DNA of 21,595 bases from positions 1-21,595 of the forward strand of contig CAZUUJ010000061.1 of assembly GCA_964623625.1 (NCBI GenBank). Direction: 5' to 3'. Each line of letters starts with the position of its first letter. Within the stretch, counting starts at the first letter, position 1. A program made the translations under genes and the position numbers. This DNA comes from CAZLGM01 sp964623625 (lineage in GTDB: Bacteria; Desulfobacterota; Desulfobulbia; Desulfobulbales; Desulfocapsaceae). This document shows, piece after piece, positions 14,944 to 21,595 of this stretch. A model generated the notes under the pieces. The model saw nothing but the letters and a program-made list of their open reading frames with translations, was not told the origin of the DNA and ran no database searches.

Positions 14944-14979
14944 CAAAAGCAAGACTGACGGGTTTAGGACCGGATTGTT

Positions 14980-15155
14980 GGCCACAGGAAAATTTCCAAT
15001 ATCGAAATCGGTATCGGGTTCGGTATCGAATAGCTGTTAGATTTTATAGAAAAGACTGGATGTATACTACCCTGCAATAGGGTATCAGACTCTCCATTGC
15101 TGCATGGAAGGAACCCGATAGCGATCCCGATTGTTTCGAACTGTTTCCTGTGGGC
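14980..15155. repeat. Large imperfect inverted repeat between convergent genes
   Basis: The arm at 14980-15022 and the arm at 15112-15155 are imperfect reverse complements. Outer ends GGCCACAGGAAA and TTTCCTGTGGGC pair well, and inner parts pair through ATCGGTATCGGGTT-like sequence with gaps. A second direct ATCGGTATCG-type unit is present inside the left arm. About 176 bp, no gene. It lies between the 3' ends of the cysteine-repeat and pseudo-receiver genes, so it may act in termination or be a mobile relic. Confidence 0.55.
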
Positions 15156-15165
15156 ATAAAACAGA

Positions 15166-15909
15166 TCAGTGCTGCTTCTTGACCTTCATAAACAACCCTG
15201 CAAGCCCTGTCGCTTCGCTTTTCTTCCGGCTGTCGCTTTTTGACTGAAGACCTTTGTAGTCCATGATCAACTTGCTGCAGTTTGTATGTAAATGATCGGT
15301 GATGAGAGGACAGTTGTTGTACATGGTGATGATCAGATCATCACGGGAGAATATCTGTTTGATAGCTGCCTGGGCCTCAAGCCTTTCCCAGAGAGCATCG
15401 ATGGGATTTCCATCCAGAAAGAAAACAAATCCCTGGCCGGTGAGCGACGGAGTCGACAGAACCAGTGTACAGGTCAGTGCGTCCAGTTCAATGAGCTGGA
15501 GAACTGATACAAAGTCAATCCCATACATTTTGCCCTGATAATAGGTCGTTTCAAGGGCCACCAGAAGTCTGCCCGCCAGGTCACCAGGCATTACTGGTCG
15601 TGGAATCATCAGTTCTGTCAGATTGCTTTTAACGGCGACACTGTCTTTAGCATCGCCATTATCCTGTAACTGGAGGATTGGAATTGCGAACTTATTGGCC
15701 TCCAGGAAGCGCCGCAGGTTCGCTTTAAGAGTATCTCCATCGGAGAATTCGCAGAAAATGATAGCGATCTTGGTAAAGTCCACCTTGTTGATCGCTTCAA
15801 GTCCGTTTTCTACAAATAGAATCTGGAATTGATCTGAAAAAGCCCGAAATGCTCTATTCAGTTCCCAGTGATTTGCCTGGTCAATTCCAATGGCAAGGCA
15901 TCGAATCAT
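15166..15909 (-). CDS. Pseudo-receiver plus DUF4388 (PATAN) domain protein
   Basis: 247 aa; ATG with TAGGAAG upstream. Residues 1 to about 122 follow the response-regulator fold: an acidic IGIDQ start, a central strand IAIIFCEFSDGDTL and a late strand ending IPRPV. The phospho-acceptor Asp appears replaced by Glu (CEF) and the usual Lys of KPx by Arg, so this looks like a receiver that cannot be switched by phosphate. Residues about 128-205 (YGIDFVSVLQLIELDALTC onward, then GFVFFLDGNPIDA) match the DUF4388/PATAN effector domain found in bacterial signalling and gliding proteins. The Lys/Arg-rich C-terminus is probably disordered. It lies 110 bases downstream of the MBL-fold gene on the same strand; co-transcription is possible. 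Confidence 0.75.
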   Translation of the reverse strand: MIRCLAIGIDQANHWELNRAFRAFSDQFQILFVENGLEAINKVDFTKIAIIFCEFSDGDTLKANLRRFLEANKFAIPILQLQDNGDAKDSVAVKSNLTELMIPRPVMPGDLAGRLLVALETTYYQGKMYGIDFVSVLQLIELDALTCTLVLSTPSLTGQGFVFFLDGNPIDALWERLEAQAAIKQIFSRDDLIITMYNNCPLITDHLHTNCSKLIMDYKGLQSKSDSRKKSEATGLAGLFMKVKKQH

Positions 15910-16019
15910 ATCTTCCTACGGTTGTCTCTAATTCGGCGCTACGCTGATTATTTATCTGCAAAATTCCAATTATACATGCCGGCTGTTTTACAAATATTTA
16001 AAATGTTTAGTTTTTATTG

Positions 16020-17108
16020 CTAATAGTCAAAAAGATCACCCTGATCATTATCAAGTGAGAACACCAGCGGCAGCTTTCGATCGACCAGGCTTTTTCTAAA
16101 AAGTTTTTTCAGCTCATCGATCCTGTCTTCTGCACACATGGACAGGATGACCTGGACGAGTGCCTCAAGAGCCTCCATGGGCTCTCCCTTAATATCACGG
16201 ATGATGTTGTTGCGGTCTATCGTAAACAGGGAAGGGTATGAGCCATCGGGATGGAAGAGCCCGAAAACCTCTTCAATAAAACCATCTCCCAGTTGACCGG
16301 CAGCGGTCTTGGCAATGTCATTAGCGGTTTCGATGATCATTTCAAGGCGTGAGCCGACCTGAAGTATCAGATCCATTCCGACCTCCAGATCCTCGATTCG
16401 GGACAGGAACGTCTCCATGACGTCTCCCTCGAGCAGGGTACCATGCTGGGGAGCGATCATAATCGGCTTTGGATCAAGGTTCCGGATCTGCTGAACACTG
16501 TATCGAAGAGCCGTTCGACTGGGCATATAGAGTTGGTGAAAGGCTTTGATGCCTTCCCAGTGAGATTCGTCACCGTACAGATCCGAGGTTGAAATACCGC
16601 CTAAAAAGTCACCTGAAAATAGAATACGGCTTTCCACATCGTAATACATGCAAGCGCCGCGGAAATGACAGAACGGGGTTGGGACAAACTGTAGTGTCTG
16701 CCCTGTTTTGATCTTAGCCCGCATTTTCGGGAATTTTTCAACAGCTTTGAATTTGGAATGTTTGAGACCATAAAACTGAACAAGACGCCAGGTGTCTTCC
16801 ATCATTAATGTCTGCAGTTTAGGGTTGAGCCTTTGAATATGAGCAGCATTGGTAACAACATCCGGGTCCTGATGATTGATAAATACCAGGTCCACATTGC
16901 CCAGATGACCAATGATAGATCCAACCTTCTGTTTTACGACTTTCAGATCAGAAGGAGGCCCGGGATCGATGAGAAGAGAGTACTGGCGGTCATTTCCCGT
17001 AAATACCCGCAGATAAATATTCCTACGGAGCAGGGCCTCTTCGGAAGAGCCGACCCAATAGATGTTGTTGCTTATCTCGATAGGTTTTTCTAGATCGAAA
17101 GTAGTCAT
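16020..17108 (-). CDS. Diiron MBL-fold protein (ODP/flavodiiron-like, no flavodoxin domain)
   Basis: 362 aa; ATG preceded by CAGGAG. Residues about 10-235 are a metallo-beta-lactamase domain of the flavodiiron branch. Ligand positions are H79, D81 and D83 (NHQDPDV), H148 (CHFRG), D167 (FSGDF) and H222 (APQHG). In flavodiiron proteins position 81 is Glu; the HxDxD form is what I recall for oxygen-binding diiron (ODP) proteins. No C-terminal flavodoxin or rubredoxin follows; residues about 240-362 form an unassigned, mainly helical region. This favours an O2 or NO sensing or binding role over a reductase, but that is inference. It is followed by the pseudo-receiver gene on the same strand. Confidence 0.82.
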   Translation of the reverse strand: MTTFDLEKPIEISNNIYWVGSSEEALLRRNIYLRVFTGNDRQYSLLIDPGPPSDLKVVKQKVGSIIGHLGNVDLVFINHQDPDVVTNAAHIQRLNPKLQTLMMEDTWRLVQFYGLKHSKFKAVEKFPKMRAKIKTGQTLQFVPTPFCHFRGACMYYDVESRILFSGDFLGGISTSDLYGDESHWEGIKAFHQLYMPSRTALRYSVQQIRNLDPKPIMIAPQHGTLLEGDVMETFLSRIEDLEVGMDLILQVGSRLEMIIETANDIAKTAAGQLGDGFIEEVFGLFHPDGSYPSLFTIDRNNIIRDIKGEPMEALEALVQVILSMCAEDRIDELKKLFRKSLVDRKLPLVFSLDNDQGDLFDY

Positions 17109-17127
17109 TTCACGCTCCTGAATAAGT

Positions 17128-17145
17128 GGATAACCTCCGGATAAC
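17128..17145 (-). promoter_or_regulatory. Direct repeat GGATAAC x2 upstream of the diiron protein gene
   Basis: GGATAAC at 17128-17134 and 17139-17145 are spaced 11 bases start to start, one helical turn, and lie between the candidate promoter and the start codon. This is the layout of an operator, but two 7-base units could occur by chance. Confidence 0.25.
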
Positions 17146-17175
17146 AGCCGGGATATGACGATTCACCATGAATAA

Positions 17176-17204
17176 TTATTACTCCCAATGATAAGATTAA
17201 TCAA
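17176..17204 (-). promoter_or_regulatory. Candidate promoter for the diiron protein gene
   Basis: On the - strand, TTGATT (17204-17199) and TAATAA (17181-17176) are exactly 17 bases apart, 67 bases before the ATG at 17108. Consensus match only. Confidence 0.45.
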
Positions 17205-17412
17205 ACTTTTCCTTACCAAGTAGCGAAAAAAACGGCTGTTTTTCCAGACTCTATTATCGTTGATCCGGTTTGAACAAAATGGTGAGTCGATCTTCTTCTA
17301 TCCGGACTTGTGTTCTTGAGTAACCGTGAAAAAACTTCGAAAAACTGCTTGCTGACAGGTCGCTTAATAGAGTAATTACATCTGTTGACCATTACGCTTT
17401 TAGGCAGGGAAA

Positions 17413-17559
17413 ATGCGGGAAATGGTCCGGCACCCCTTCCTTGCAGATGATGAGCGTGTTCAGAATATAAGAGTGGTAGAAAACGGAGCAAGCATGGAAG
17501 AGCGGGATGTGAACAAACCTGCGGCTCCCAAATACCGGCAAATGCCATTAAATAATTGA
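17413..17559 (+). CDS. Possible 48-aa small protein ahead of iorA
   Basis: ATG 17413 to TGA 17557-17559, with AGGGA two bases upstream (short spacing). The peptide is charged, without Cys or hydrophobic segment, and ends KYRQMPLNN. Its stop overlaps the iorA ribosome site and lies nine bases before the iorA start, as in leader peptides or coupled small genes. Composition alone cannot prove translation. Confidence 0.3.
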   Translation: MREMVRHPFLADDERVQNIRVVENGASMEERDVNKPAAPKYRQMPLNN

Positions 17560-17568
17560 GGAATAACA

Positions 17569-19377
17569 GTGAAAAAGAAAGGGAATCAGTCGTTGTGGAT
17601 GTCGGGGAATGAAGCGATTGCCTTGGGTGCTTCCGAAGCAGGGGTGAAAGTGGCTTCCGGGTATCCCGGCACTCCTTCCACTGAGATTATGGAAAATCTC
17701 TCGAAGTATGAGGATGTGTATACCGAATGGGCACCAAATGAAAAGGTTGGACTTGAAGTGGCTCTGGGAGCATCTTTTGCAGGAGTCAGAGCGTTGGCGA
17801 CCATGAAACACGTGGGTGTGAACGTTGCTGCAGATCCATTGTTTACAGCGTCCTATACCGGTGTTCGGGGTGGCCTGGTTGTGTTGACGGCAGATGATCC
17901 GGAAATGCATTCCTCCCAGAATGAGCAGGATAACCGCAATTATGCGTTTGCTGCAAAACTGCCGATGATTGAACCGTCGGATCCATCCGAGGCAAAGGAG
18001 CTGCTTAAGGAGGCATTTAATTTGAGTGAGCAGCTTGACTGCCCTGTTATGTTTCGGATAACAACACGAATAGCCCATGTAAAAGGCGTTGTTACTCAGG
18101 GCGATCCGGGCGTCTCTGCCGTTGAGAGGGGCATTGAGAAAATTCCGGCAAAATTTGTTATGCTGCCGGGCAATGCCAAGCAACGGCGGGTGGAAGTTGA
18201 AAAACGGATGGTCAAGTGCCGGGAGCTGGCTGAGACCCTCCCCTGCAACAGGGTTGAGGATGGAAATACAAAACGGGGTTTTATCACCGCTGGAGTGTCC
18301 TATCTCTACACGAAAGAGGCCTTCCCCGACGCCAAGGTTCTTAAACTCGGTATGTGCTGGCCGCTGCCTGAAAAGAAAATCAGAGAATTTGCCGATTCCG
18401 TTGATGAACTCATTATCGTTGAGGAACTAGATCCCTTTCTTGAGACCCATATTAAAGCCATGGGCATAGAATGTACGGGCAAGGCCATGGTCCCCAGCCA
18501 GGGCGAGCTGAATACCGCCATAGTCCGCAAATCCATTGATCCGCAGTCGGCTTCCGGCTTATTTCCTCCGGTCGAGCTACCGATGAGACCCCCTAACATG
18601 TGTGCCGGCTGTCCCCATCGAGGCATTTTTTATAATCTATCTAAAATGAAGCTGTTCGTCTCCGGGGATATCGGTTGCTATACTCTAGGAGTCCTGCCGC
18701 CGTTGTCCGCCATGGATTCGTGTGTCTGTATGGGGGCTTCAGTATCCGTTGCCCATGGTATGGCCAAAGCCCTGGGTGAGGGAAGTCATGATAAAATCGT
18801 TTCAGTCATTGGTGATTCCACTTTTGTTCACACCGGAATAAACAGTCTTATCAACTCGGTGTATAATGGTTCCGCGTCAACGCTGATCATCCTTGATAAC
18901 AGGACAACAGCCATGACGGGGCAGCAGCATAACCCTGCAACCGGGTATAATATTAAAGGCGAAGCGGCAACCGAGATTGATCTCGAAGCTCTATGCCGGG
19001 CCGTTGGCGTCAAACATGTCTATGTGGTCAATCCCCATGAAGTGAGTGAAAGCAAGAAAGTGCTCAAAGAGGCGGTCGAACTTGATGAAATGTCGGTTGT
19101 TATTTCCAAGGCACCATGTGTTCTGACACCGGCAATGAAGAAACAAAAACACATCCCCTTTGTCACCAAGGATGAAAACTGTAACGGCTGCAAGGCCTGT
19201 GTCGGTCTTGGCTGTCCTGCCATCAGCTGGATCGGTATGACCCCGGAAGAAATAGAGGCAAAGGGTTATCGGAAAAAGCAGAAAGGTATCGCTCATATCA
19301 ATGCTGTCCAGTGCAATGGCTGCGGACAGTGCGTAGAGGTCTGTAAATTTGATGCCATTGTCGAGGAGGAAAAGTAA
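17569..19377 (+). CDS. iorA: Indolepyruvate:ferredoxin oxidoreductase, alpha subunit
   Basis: 602 aa; GTG start with TGAGGA upstream. The enzyme oxidatively decarboxylates aryl-pyruvates (indole-, phenyl-, hydroxyphenylpyruvate) to aryl-acetyl-CoA, reducing ferredoxin; it can also run in reverse for amino acid synthesis. The N-terminal pyrimidine-binding part starts with MSGNEAIALGASEAG and has SGYPGTPSTEI. The thiamine diphosphate part shows CAGCPHRG, GDIGCYTLG, and GDSTFVHTG with LDNRTTAMTGQQ. The C-terminus has two ferredoxin motifs, CNGCKACVGLGCPA and CNGCGQCVEVC. Length and order are normal. iorB follows three bases later. Confidence 0.95.
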   Translation: MKKKGNQSLWMSGNEAIALGASEAGVKVASGYPGTPSTEIMENLSKYEDVYTEWAPNEKVGLEVALGASFAGVRALATMKHVGVNVAADPLFTASYTGVRGGLVVLTADDPEMHSSQNEQDNRNYAFAAKLPMIEPSDPSEAKELLKEAFNLSEQLDCPVMFRITTRIAHVKGVVTQGDPGVSAVERGIEKIPAKFVMLPGNAKQRRVEVEKRMVKCRELAETLPCNRVEDGNTKRGFITAGVSYLYTKEAFPDAKVLKLGMCWPLPEKKIREFADSVDELIIVEELDPFLETHIKAMGIECTGKAMVPSQGELNTAIVRKSIDPQSASGLFPPVELPMRPPNMCAGCPHRGIFYNLSKMKLFVSGDIGCYTLGVLPPLSAMDSCVCMGASVSVAHGMAKALGEGSHDKIVSVIGDSTFVHTGINSLINSVYNGSASTLIILDNRTTAMTGQQHNPATGYNIKGEAATEIDLEALCRAVGVKHVYVVNPHEVSESKKVLKEAVELDEMSVVISKAPCVLTPAMKKQKHIPFVTKDENCNGCKACVGLGCPAISWIGMTPEEIEAKGYRKKQKGIAHINAVQCNGCGQCVEVCKFDAIVEEEK

Positions 19378-19380
19378 GCG

Positions 19381-19962
19381 ATGGAGACTAAAGGAAACAT
19401 TCTTTTTGCGGGTGTTGGCGGCCAGGGTATTCTGCTGGCCAGTGAAGTCATAGCTTACAGCCTTCTGGCAGACGGCTTTGACGCAAAAAAAAGTGAAGTT
19501 CACGGTATGGCCCAGCGGGGCGGTTCGGTCACCGCCCAACTGCGATATGGCAAACAGGTCTATTCACCGCTGATTGAGCCTGGAACTGCCGATATCCTGA
19601 TTTCATTTGAACAGATGGAGGCAGTGCGTTACTTGCCCTATCTGCATGATGAGAGCAAAGTTATTGTCAATTCACAGCAGATTTTTCCACCGTCGGTCGC
19701 TTCCGGCCAATTGGAGTATCCTGAAAATGTATTGTCCCGGATTAAAGACAAGGGTGTGAAATTGATTGAGGTCGACGCTTTCGGACTTGCCAGGGAAGCG
19801 GGAGAAGTTAAGGCGGCAAACGTAGTTATGGTGGGTGTCGCTTCTCATTACTTACCGCTTGATCCATCACGGTATGTAGAGGTGATTGAGACCAGGATTC
19901 CCGAGAGGTTCAGGGAGGTGAATCTCAAGGCATTTCAAGCTGGAAGAGAAACAATCGGCTAA
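19381..19962 (+). CDS. iorB: Indolepyruvate:ferredoxin oxidoreductase, beta subunit
   Basis: 193 aa; the ribosome site GAGGAGG lies within the end of iorA. It is the gamma-domain partner of 2-oxoacid:ferredoxin oxidoreductases, recognised by ILFAGVGGQGILLASEV near the N-terminus, then SEVHGMAQRGGSV and a RYG block, and LISFEQMEAVRYL. It completes the IorAB enzyme, binding the CoA-side domain. It is cytoplasmic and cotranscribed with iorA. Confidence 0.94.
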   Translation: METKGNILFAGVGGQGILLASEVIAYSLLADGFDAKKSEVHGMAQRGGSVTAQLRYGKQVYSPLIEPGTADILISFEQMEAVRYLPYLHDESKVIVNSQQIFPPSVASGQLEYPENVLSRIKDKGVKLIEVDAFGLAREAGEVKAANVVMVGVASHYLPLDPSRYVEVIETRIPERFREVNLKAFQAGRETIG

Positions 19963-20018
19963 GGGCTTTATACTCCCTTGAGTGAAAAGAGAACGAGCAG
20001 AACAAGAATGGAGCAGCT

Positions 20019-21329
20019 ATGACAACGAATTATTGGGAAGAAGAGATTGAAACACTGCCAAGGGTGGGGCTTGAGTCAATTCAGTTGACACGTCTGAAAA
20101 AATTGGTCGCCAGGGTGTATAAGACTGTTAAACCTTACCGACAAAAAATGGATGAGGCCGGGGTCAAGCCGGATGATATACAGTCGCTTGGTGATTTGCA
20201 GAAACTGCCGTTCACAGTGAAGGATGATCTGCGTGACAATTACCCTTTCGGCCTTTTTACCGTGCCTCTTGATGAGGTAGTCCGTGTTCATGCCTCTTCC
20301 GGGACAACAGGGAAACCAACAGTTGTCGGCTATACAAAAAAAGATATCGACACCTGGGCAGGTGTAATGGCCCGGGCATTGGCGTGCGCAGGAGCCCATA
20401 CAGGCGATATGATCCATAACGCCTATGGTTACGGCCTCTTTACCGGTGGTCTTGGAGCCCATTACGGAGCAGAAAAGCTGGGTGCCACTGTCATTCCTGT
20501 ATCCGGCGGTAATACCAAGAGACAGATTACCATCATGCAGGATTTCGGCTCTACTGTTCTGCTGGCTACACCTTCATATGCCCTGAATCTGGCAGATACC
20601 ATGGAAAGTGTAGGGATTGATCCTGCTGATTTGAAACTCAAGGTCGGGGTGTTTGGGGCCGAGCCGTGGAGCGAGAATATGCGTGAAGAGGTGGAGCGCA
20701 AGCTGAATCTTAAGGCTGTTGATATTTACGGGTTGTCGGAGGTCATCGGACCCGGAGTATCCATGGAATGCCTGGAGACCACCCATGGTATGCATATTTT
20801 TGAGGACCATTTTCTGCCGGAAATCATCGATCCGGATACCGGCGAAGTGCTCCCTCCAGGAGAACAGGGTGAGCTGGTGTTCACAACGCTGACAAAGGAA
20901 GCCTTCCCCATTATCAGATATCGGACAAAGGATATTTCCCGGCTGATCTACGAGCCGTGCGAATGTGGCAGAACATTGGTACGCATGGAAAAAGTAACCG
21001 GCCGTACCGACGATATGCTGATTATCCGAGGCGTCAACGTGTTTCCATCCCAGGTCGAACATGTGTTGATGGGGGTGGAGGGAGTTGCTCCCCATTATCA
21101 GATCGTTGTCGACCGACAGGGCAACATGGATACCATGGCCGTGCAGGTTGAGGTGAGCGAGGAACTGTTCTCCGATGAGGTCAAGGATCTGGAGAAACTG
21201 GCAGGTAAGATCCAGCTCGATATTAAGGATCTGCTGGGAGTGACCTGCAGGGTGAAGCTGGTTGAACCTAAAACAATTGCCAGAAGTGAGGGCAAGGCGG
21301 TGAGGGTAATAGATAATCGCCAATTTTAG
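20019..21329 (+). CDS. paaK: Phenylacetate-CoA ligase-like enzyme (PaaK family)
   Basis: 436 aa; ATG with GGAG five bases upstream. Adenylate-forming ligase: the P-loop SSGTTGKPT lies at residues 93-101, followed by YGYGLFTGGLGAHYG, a DIYGLSEVIGPG block, and the C-terminal domain with FTTLTKEAFPIIRYRTKD and GRTDDMLIIRGVNVFPSQVE, typical of PaaK. It activates aryl acetates to CoA thioesters (ATP to AMP). Next to iorAB this lets aryl acids enter reductive carboxylation to aryl-pyruvates, or releases aryl acids if it runs backward; direction is inference. The gene starts 56 bases after iorB. Confidence 0.93.
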   Translation: MTTNYWEEEIETLPRVGLESIQLTRLKKLVARVYKTVKPYRQKMDEAGVKPDDIQSLGDLQKLPFTVKDDLRDNYPFGLFTVPLDEVVRVHASSGTTGKPTVVGYTKKDIDTWAGVMARALACAGAHTGDMIHNAYGYGLFTGGLGAHYGAEKLGATVIPVSGGNTKRQITIMQDFGSTVLLATPSYALNLADTMESVGIDPADLKLKVGVFGAEPWSENMREEVERKLNLKAVDIYGLSEVIGPGVSMECLETTHGMHIFEDHFLPEIIDPDTGEVLPPGEQGELVFTTLTKEAFPIIRYRTKDISRLIYEPCECGRTLVRMEKVTGRTDDMLIIRGVNVFPSQVEHVLMGVEGVAPHYQIVVDRQGNMDTMAVQVEVSEELFSDEVKDLEKLAGKIQLDIKDLLGVTCRVKLVEPKTIARSEGKAVRVIDNRQF

Positions 21330-21353
21330 AACGAGATGAGTTCCCTGACACCT

Positions 21354-21420
21354 CATCTTGGTCCATTTCAGTCCTGTTGCTGCAGTTTGGCTATGCAACA
21401 GGGCCAAAACGGACAAGATG
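21354..21420 (+). promoter_or_regulatory. Long imperfect hairpin between paaK and the ACT gene
   Basis: CATCTTG (21354-21360) pairs with CAAGATG (21414-21420), a GTCC/GGAC pair follows, and CTGTTGC pairs with GCAACAG in the middle. A competing smaller stem GATGAG (21335-21340)/CTCATC (21352-21357) shares the CATC bases. No T-tract follows. Alternative pairing ahead of an amino-acid-binding (ACT) gene resembles attenuation, but no leader peptide is evident. Confidence 0.4.
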
Positions 21421-21459
21421 TGGTGCTGCTGGACTTTTATCTTACATAAGGAGGTGGAG

Positions 21460-21595
21460 ATGCTTGTAGAACAGATAGCGGTTTTTTTGGAAAATAAGTC
21501 GGGACGGCTTGCTGAAATCACGTCGGTTCTCGCAGAGAACAATATCAATATCCGGGCGCTTTCCGTTGCCGATACCGCTGATTTCGGGATATTGC
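21460..21595 (+). CDS. ACT-domain protein, 3' end beyond the window
   Basis: ATG 21460 follows AAGGAGGTG at 21448-21456. The first 45 residues read as an ACT domain: an initial strand EQIAVFLENKSGRLAEI, a helix TSVLAENNINIRALSV, then ADTADFGIL. ACT domains bind amino acids. Small ACT proteins often follow paaK/iorAB genes, where they may sense aromatic amino acids. The gene runs off the right edge. Confidence 0.88.
   Translation, partial: MLVEQIAVFLENKSGRLAEITSVLAENNINIRALSVADTADFGIL

Larger units (their letters stand above)
17109..17412. other. 304-bp divergent region upstream of the diiron gene and iorA block
   Basis: The left half holds the candidate promoter and direct repeat of the diiron protein gene. 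For the + strand a TTGACC near 17381 has no good -10 partner. No RNA gene is seen. Confidence 0.45.

Noticed and set aside
17548..18183. 211-codon open frame on the - strand
   Set aside because: Fully antisense to iorA and rich in Cys, His and Arg, as expected for a shadow frame.
20574..21548. 324-codon open frame on the - strand
   Set aside because: Antisense to the PaaK-like gene, whose motifs run through the whole region; no ribosome site or family match.
1..21595. CRISPR arrays, tRNA or rRNA genes, transposase genes
   Set aside because: No regularly spaced repeats, cloverleaf-like sequence, rRNA-like tract or transposase-type protein was found.

Overview
The window reads as a chromosomal segment of an anaerobic, moderate-GC bacterium. 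The gene set is a clade II-type nos accessory cluster tail, an Mvh/Hdr-derived [NiFe] hydrogenase, indolepyruvate:ferredoxin oxidoreductase with an aryl-CoA ligase, a diiron MBL-fold protein, and many Fe-S and ferredoxin domains. This fits a sulfur- or nitrogen-oxide-respiring Desulfobacterota member (Desulfobulbales-like). That placement is inference from gene content; no rRNA or tRNA gene is present to anchor it.

Layout. (1) Bases 1-3023, + strand: the 3' end of a NosL-like copper chaperone lipoprotein, a NapG/NosG-type Tat-exported polyferredoxin and a NapH/NosH-type membrane quinol dehydrogenase, overlapping or tightly spaced, then an exported pentapeptide-repeat protein. (2) Bases 3024-3680: a gene-poor stretch with a dispersed repeat and a candidate promoter. 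(3) Bases 3681-9261, + strand: a hydrogenase operon. It encodes a maturation protease, an unknown 95-aa basic protein, a fusion of a reduced HdrA-like scaffold with two [4Fe-4S] clusters and an MvhD domain, the small subunit, the large subunit and an unknown cysteine-free 279-aa protein. (4) Bases 9576-10521, + strand: an Mth938-like protein and an NlpC/P60 lipoprotein. (5) Bases 10900-12192, - strand: enolase, with a striking hairpin at its 3' end. (6) Bases 12603-14943, + strand: a methyltransferase, a four-TM membrane protein preceded by an inverted-repeat element, and an exported protein made of four cysteine-rich repeats. (7) Bases 15166-17108, - strand: a pseudo-receiver/DUF4388 protein and a diiron MBL-fold protein. 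(8) Bases 17413-21595, + strand: a possible 48-aa ORF, iorA, iorB, a PaaK-like CoA ligase and the start of an ACT-domain protein.

How the genes work together. The nos-like genes would move quinol electrons to a periplasmic N2O reductase encoded outside the window. The hydrogenase would move H2 electrons through three subunits to an unknown cytoplasmic partner. Its HdrA-like part appears to have lost the FAD-binding loop and the N-terminal cysteines, so it looks like an electron relay rather than a bifurcation module. The iorAB-ligase-ACT block handles aryl-pyruvates and aryl acids coupled to ferredoxin.

The strongest candidate for an undescribed system is the hydrogenase operon with its stripped HdrA-MvhD fusion and two unknown proteins. 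Secondary items are the cysteine-repeat exported protein, the pseudo-receiver/diiron pair, and several unexplained inverted-repeat elements.
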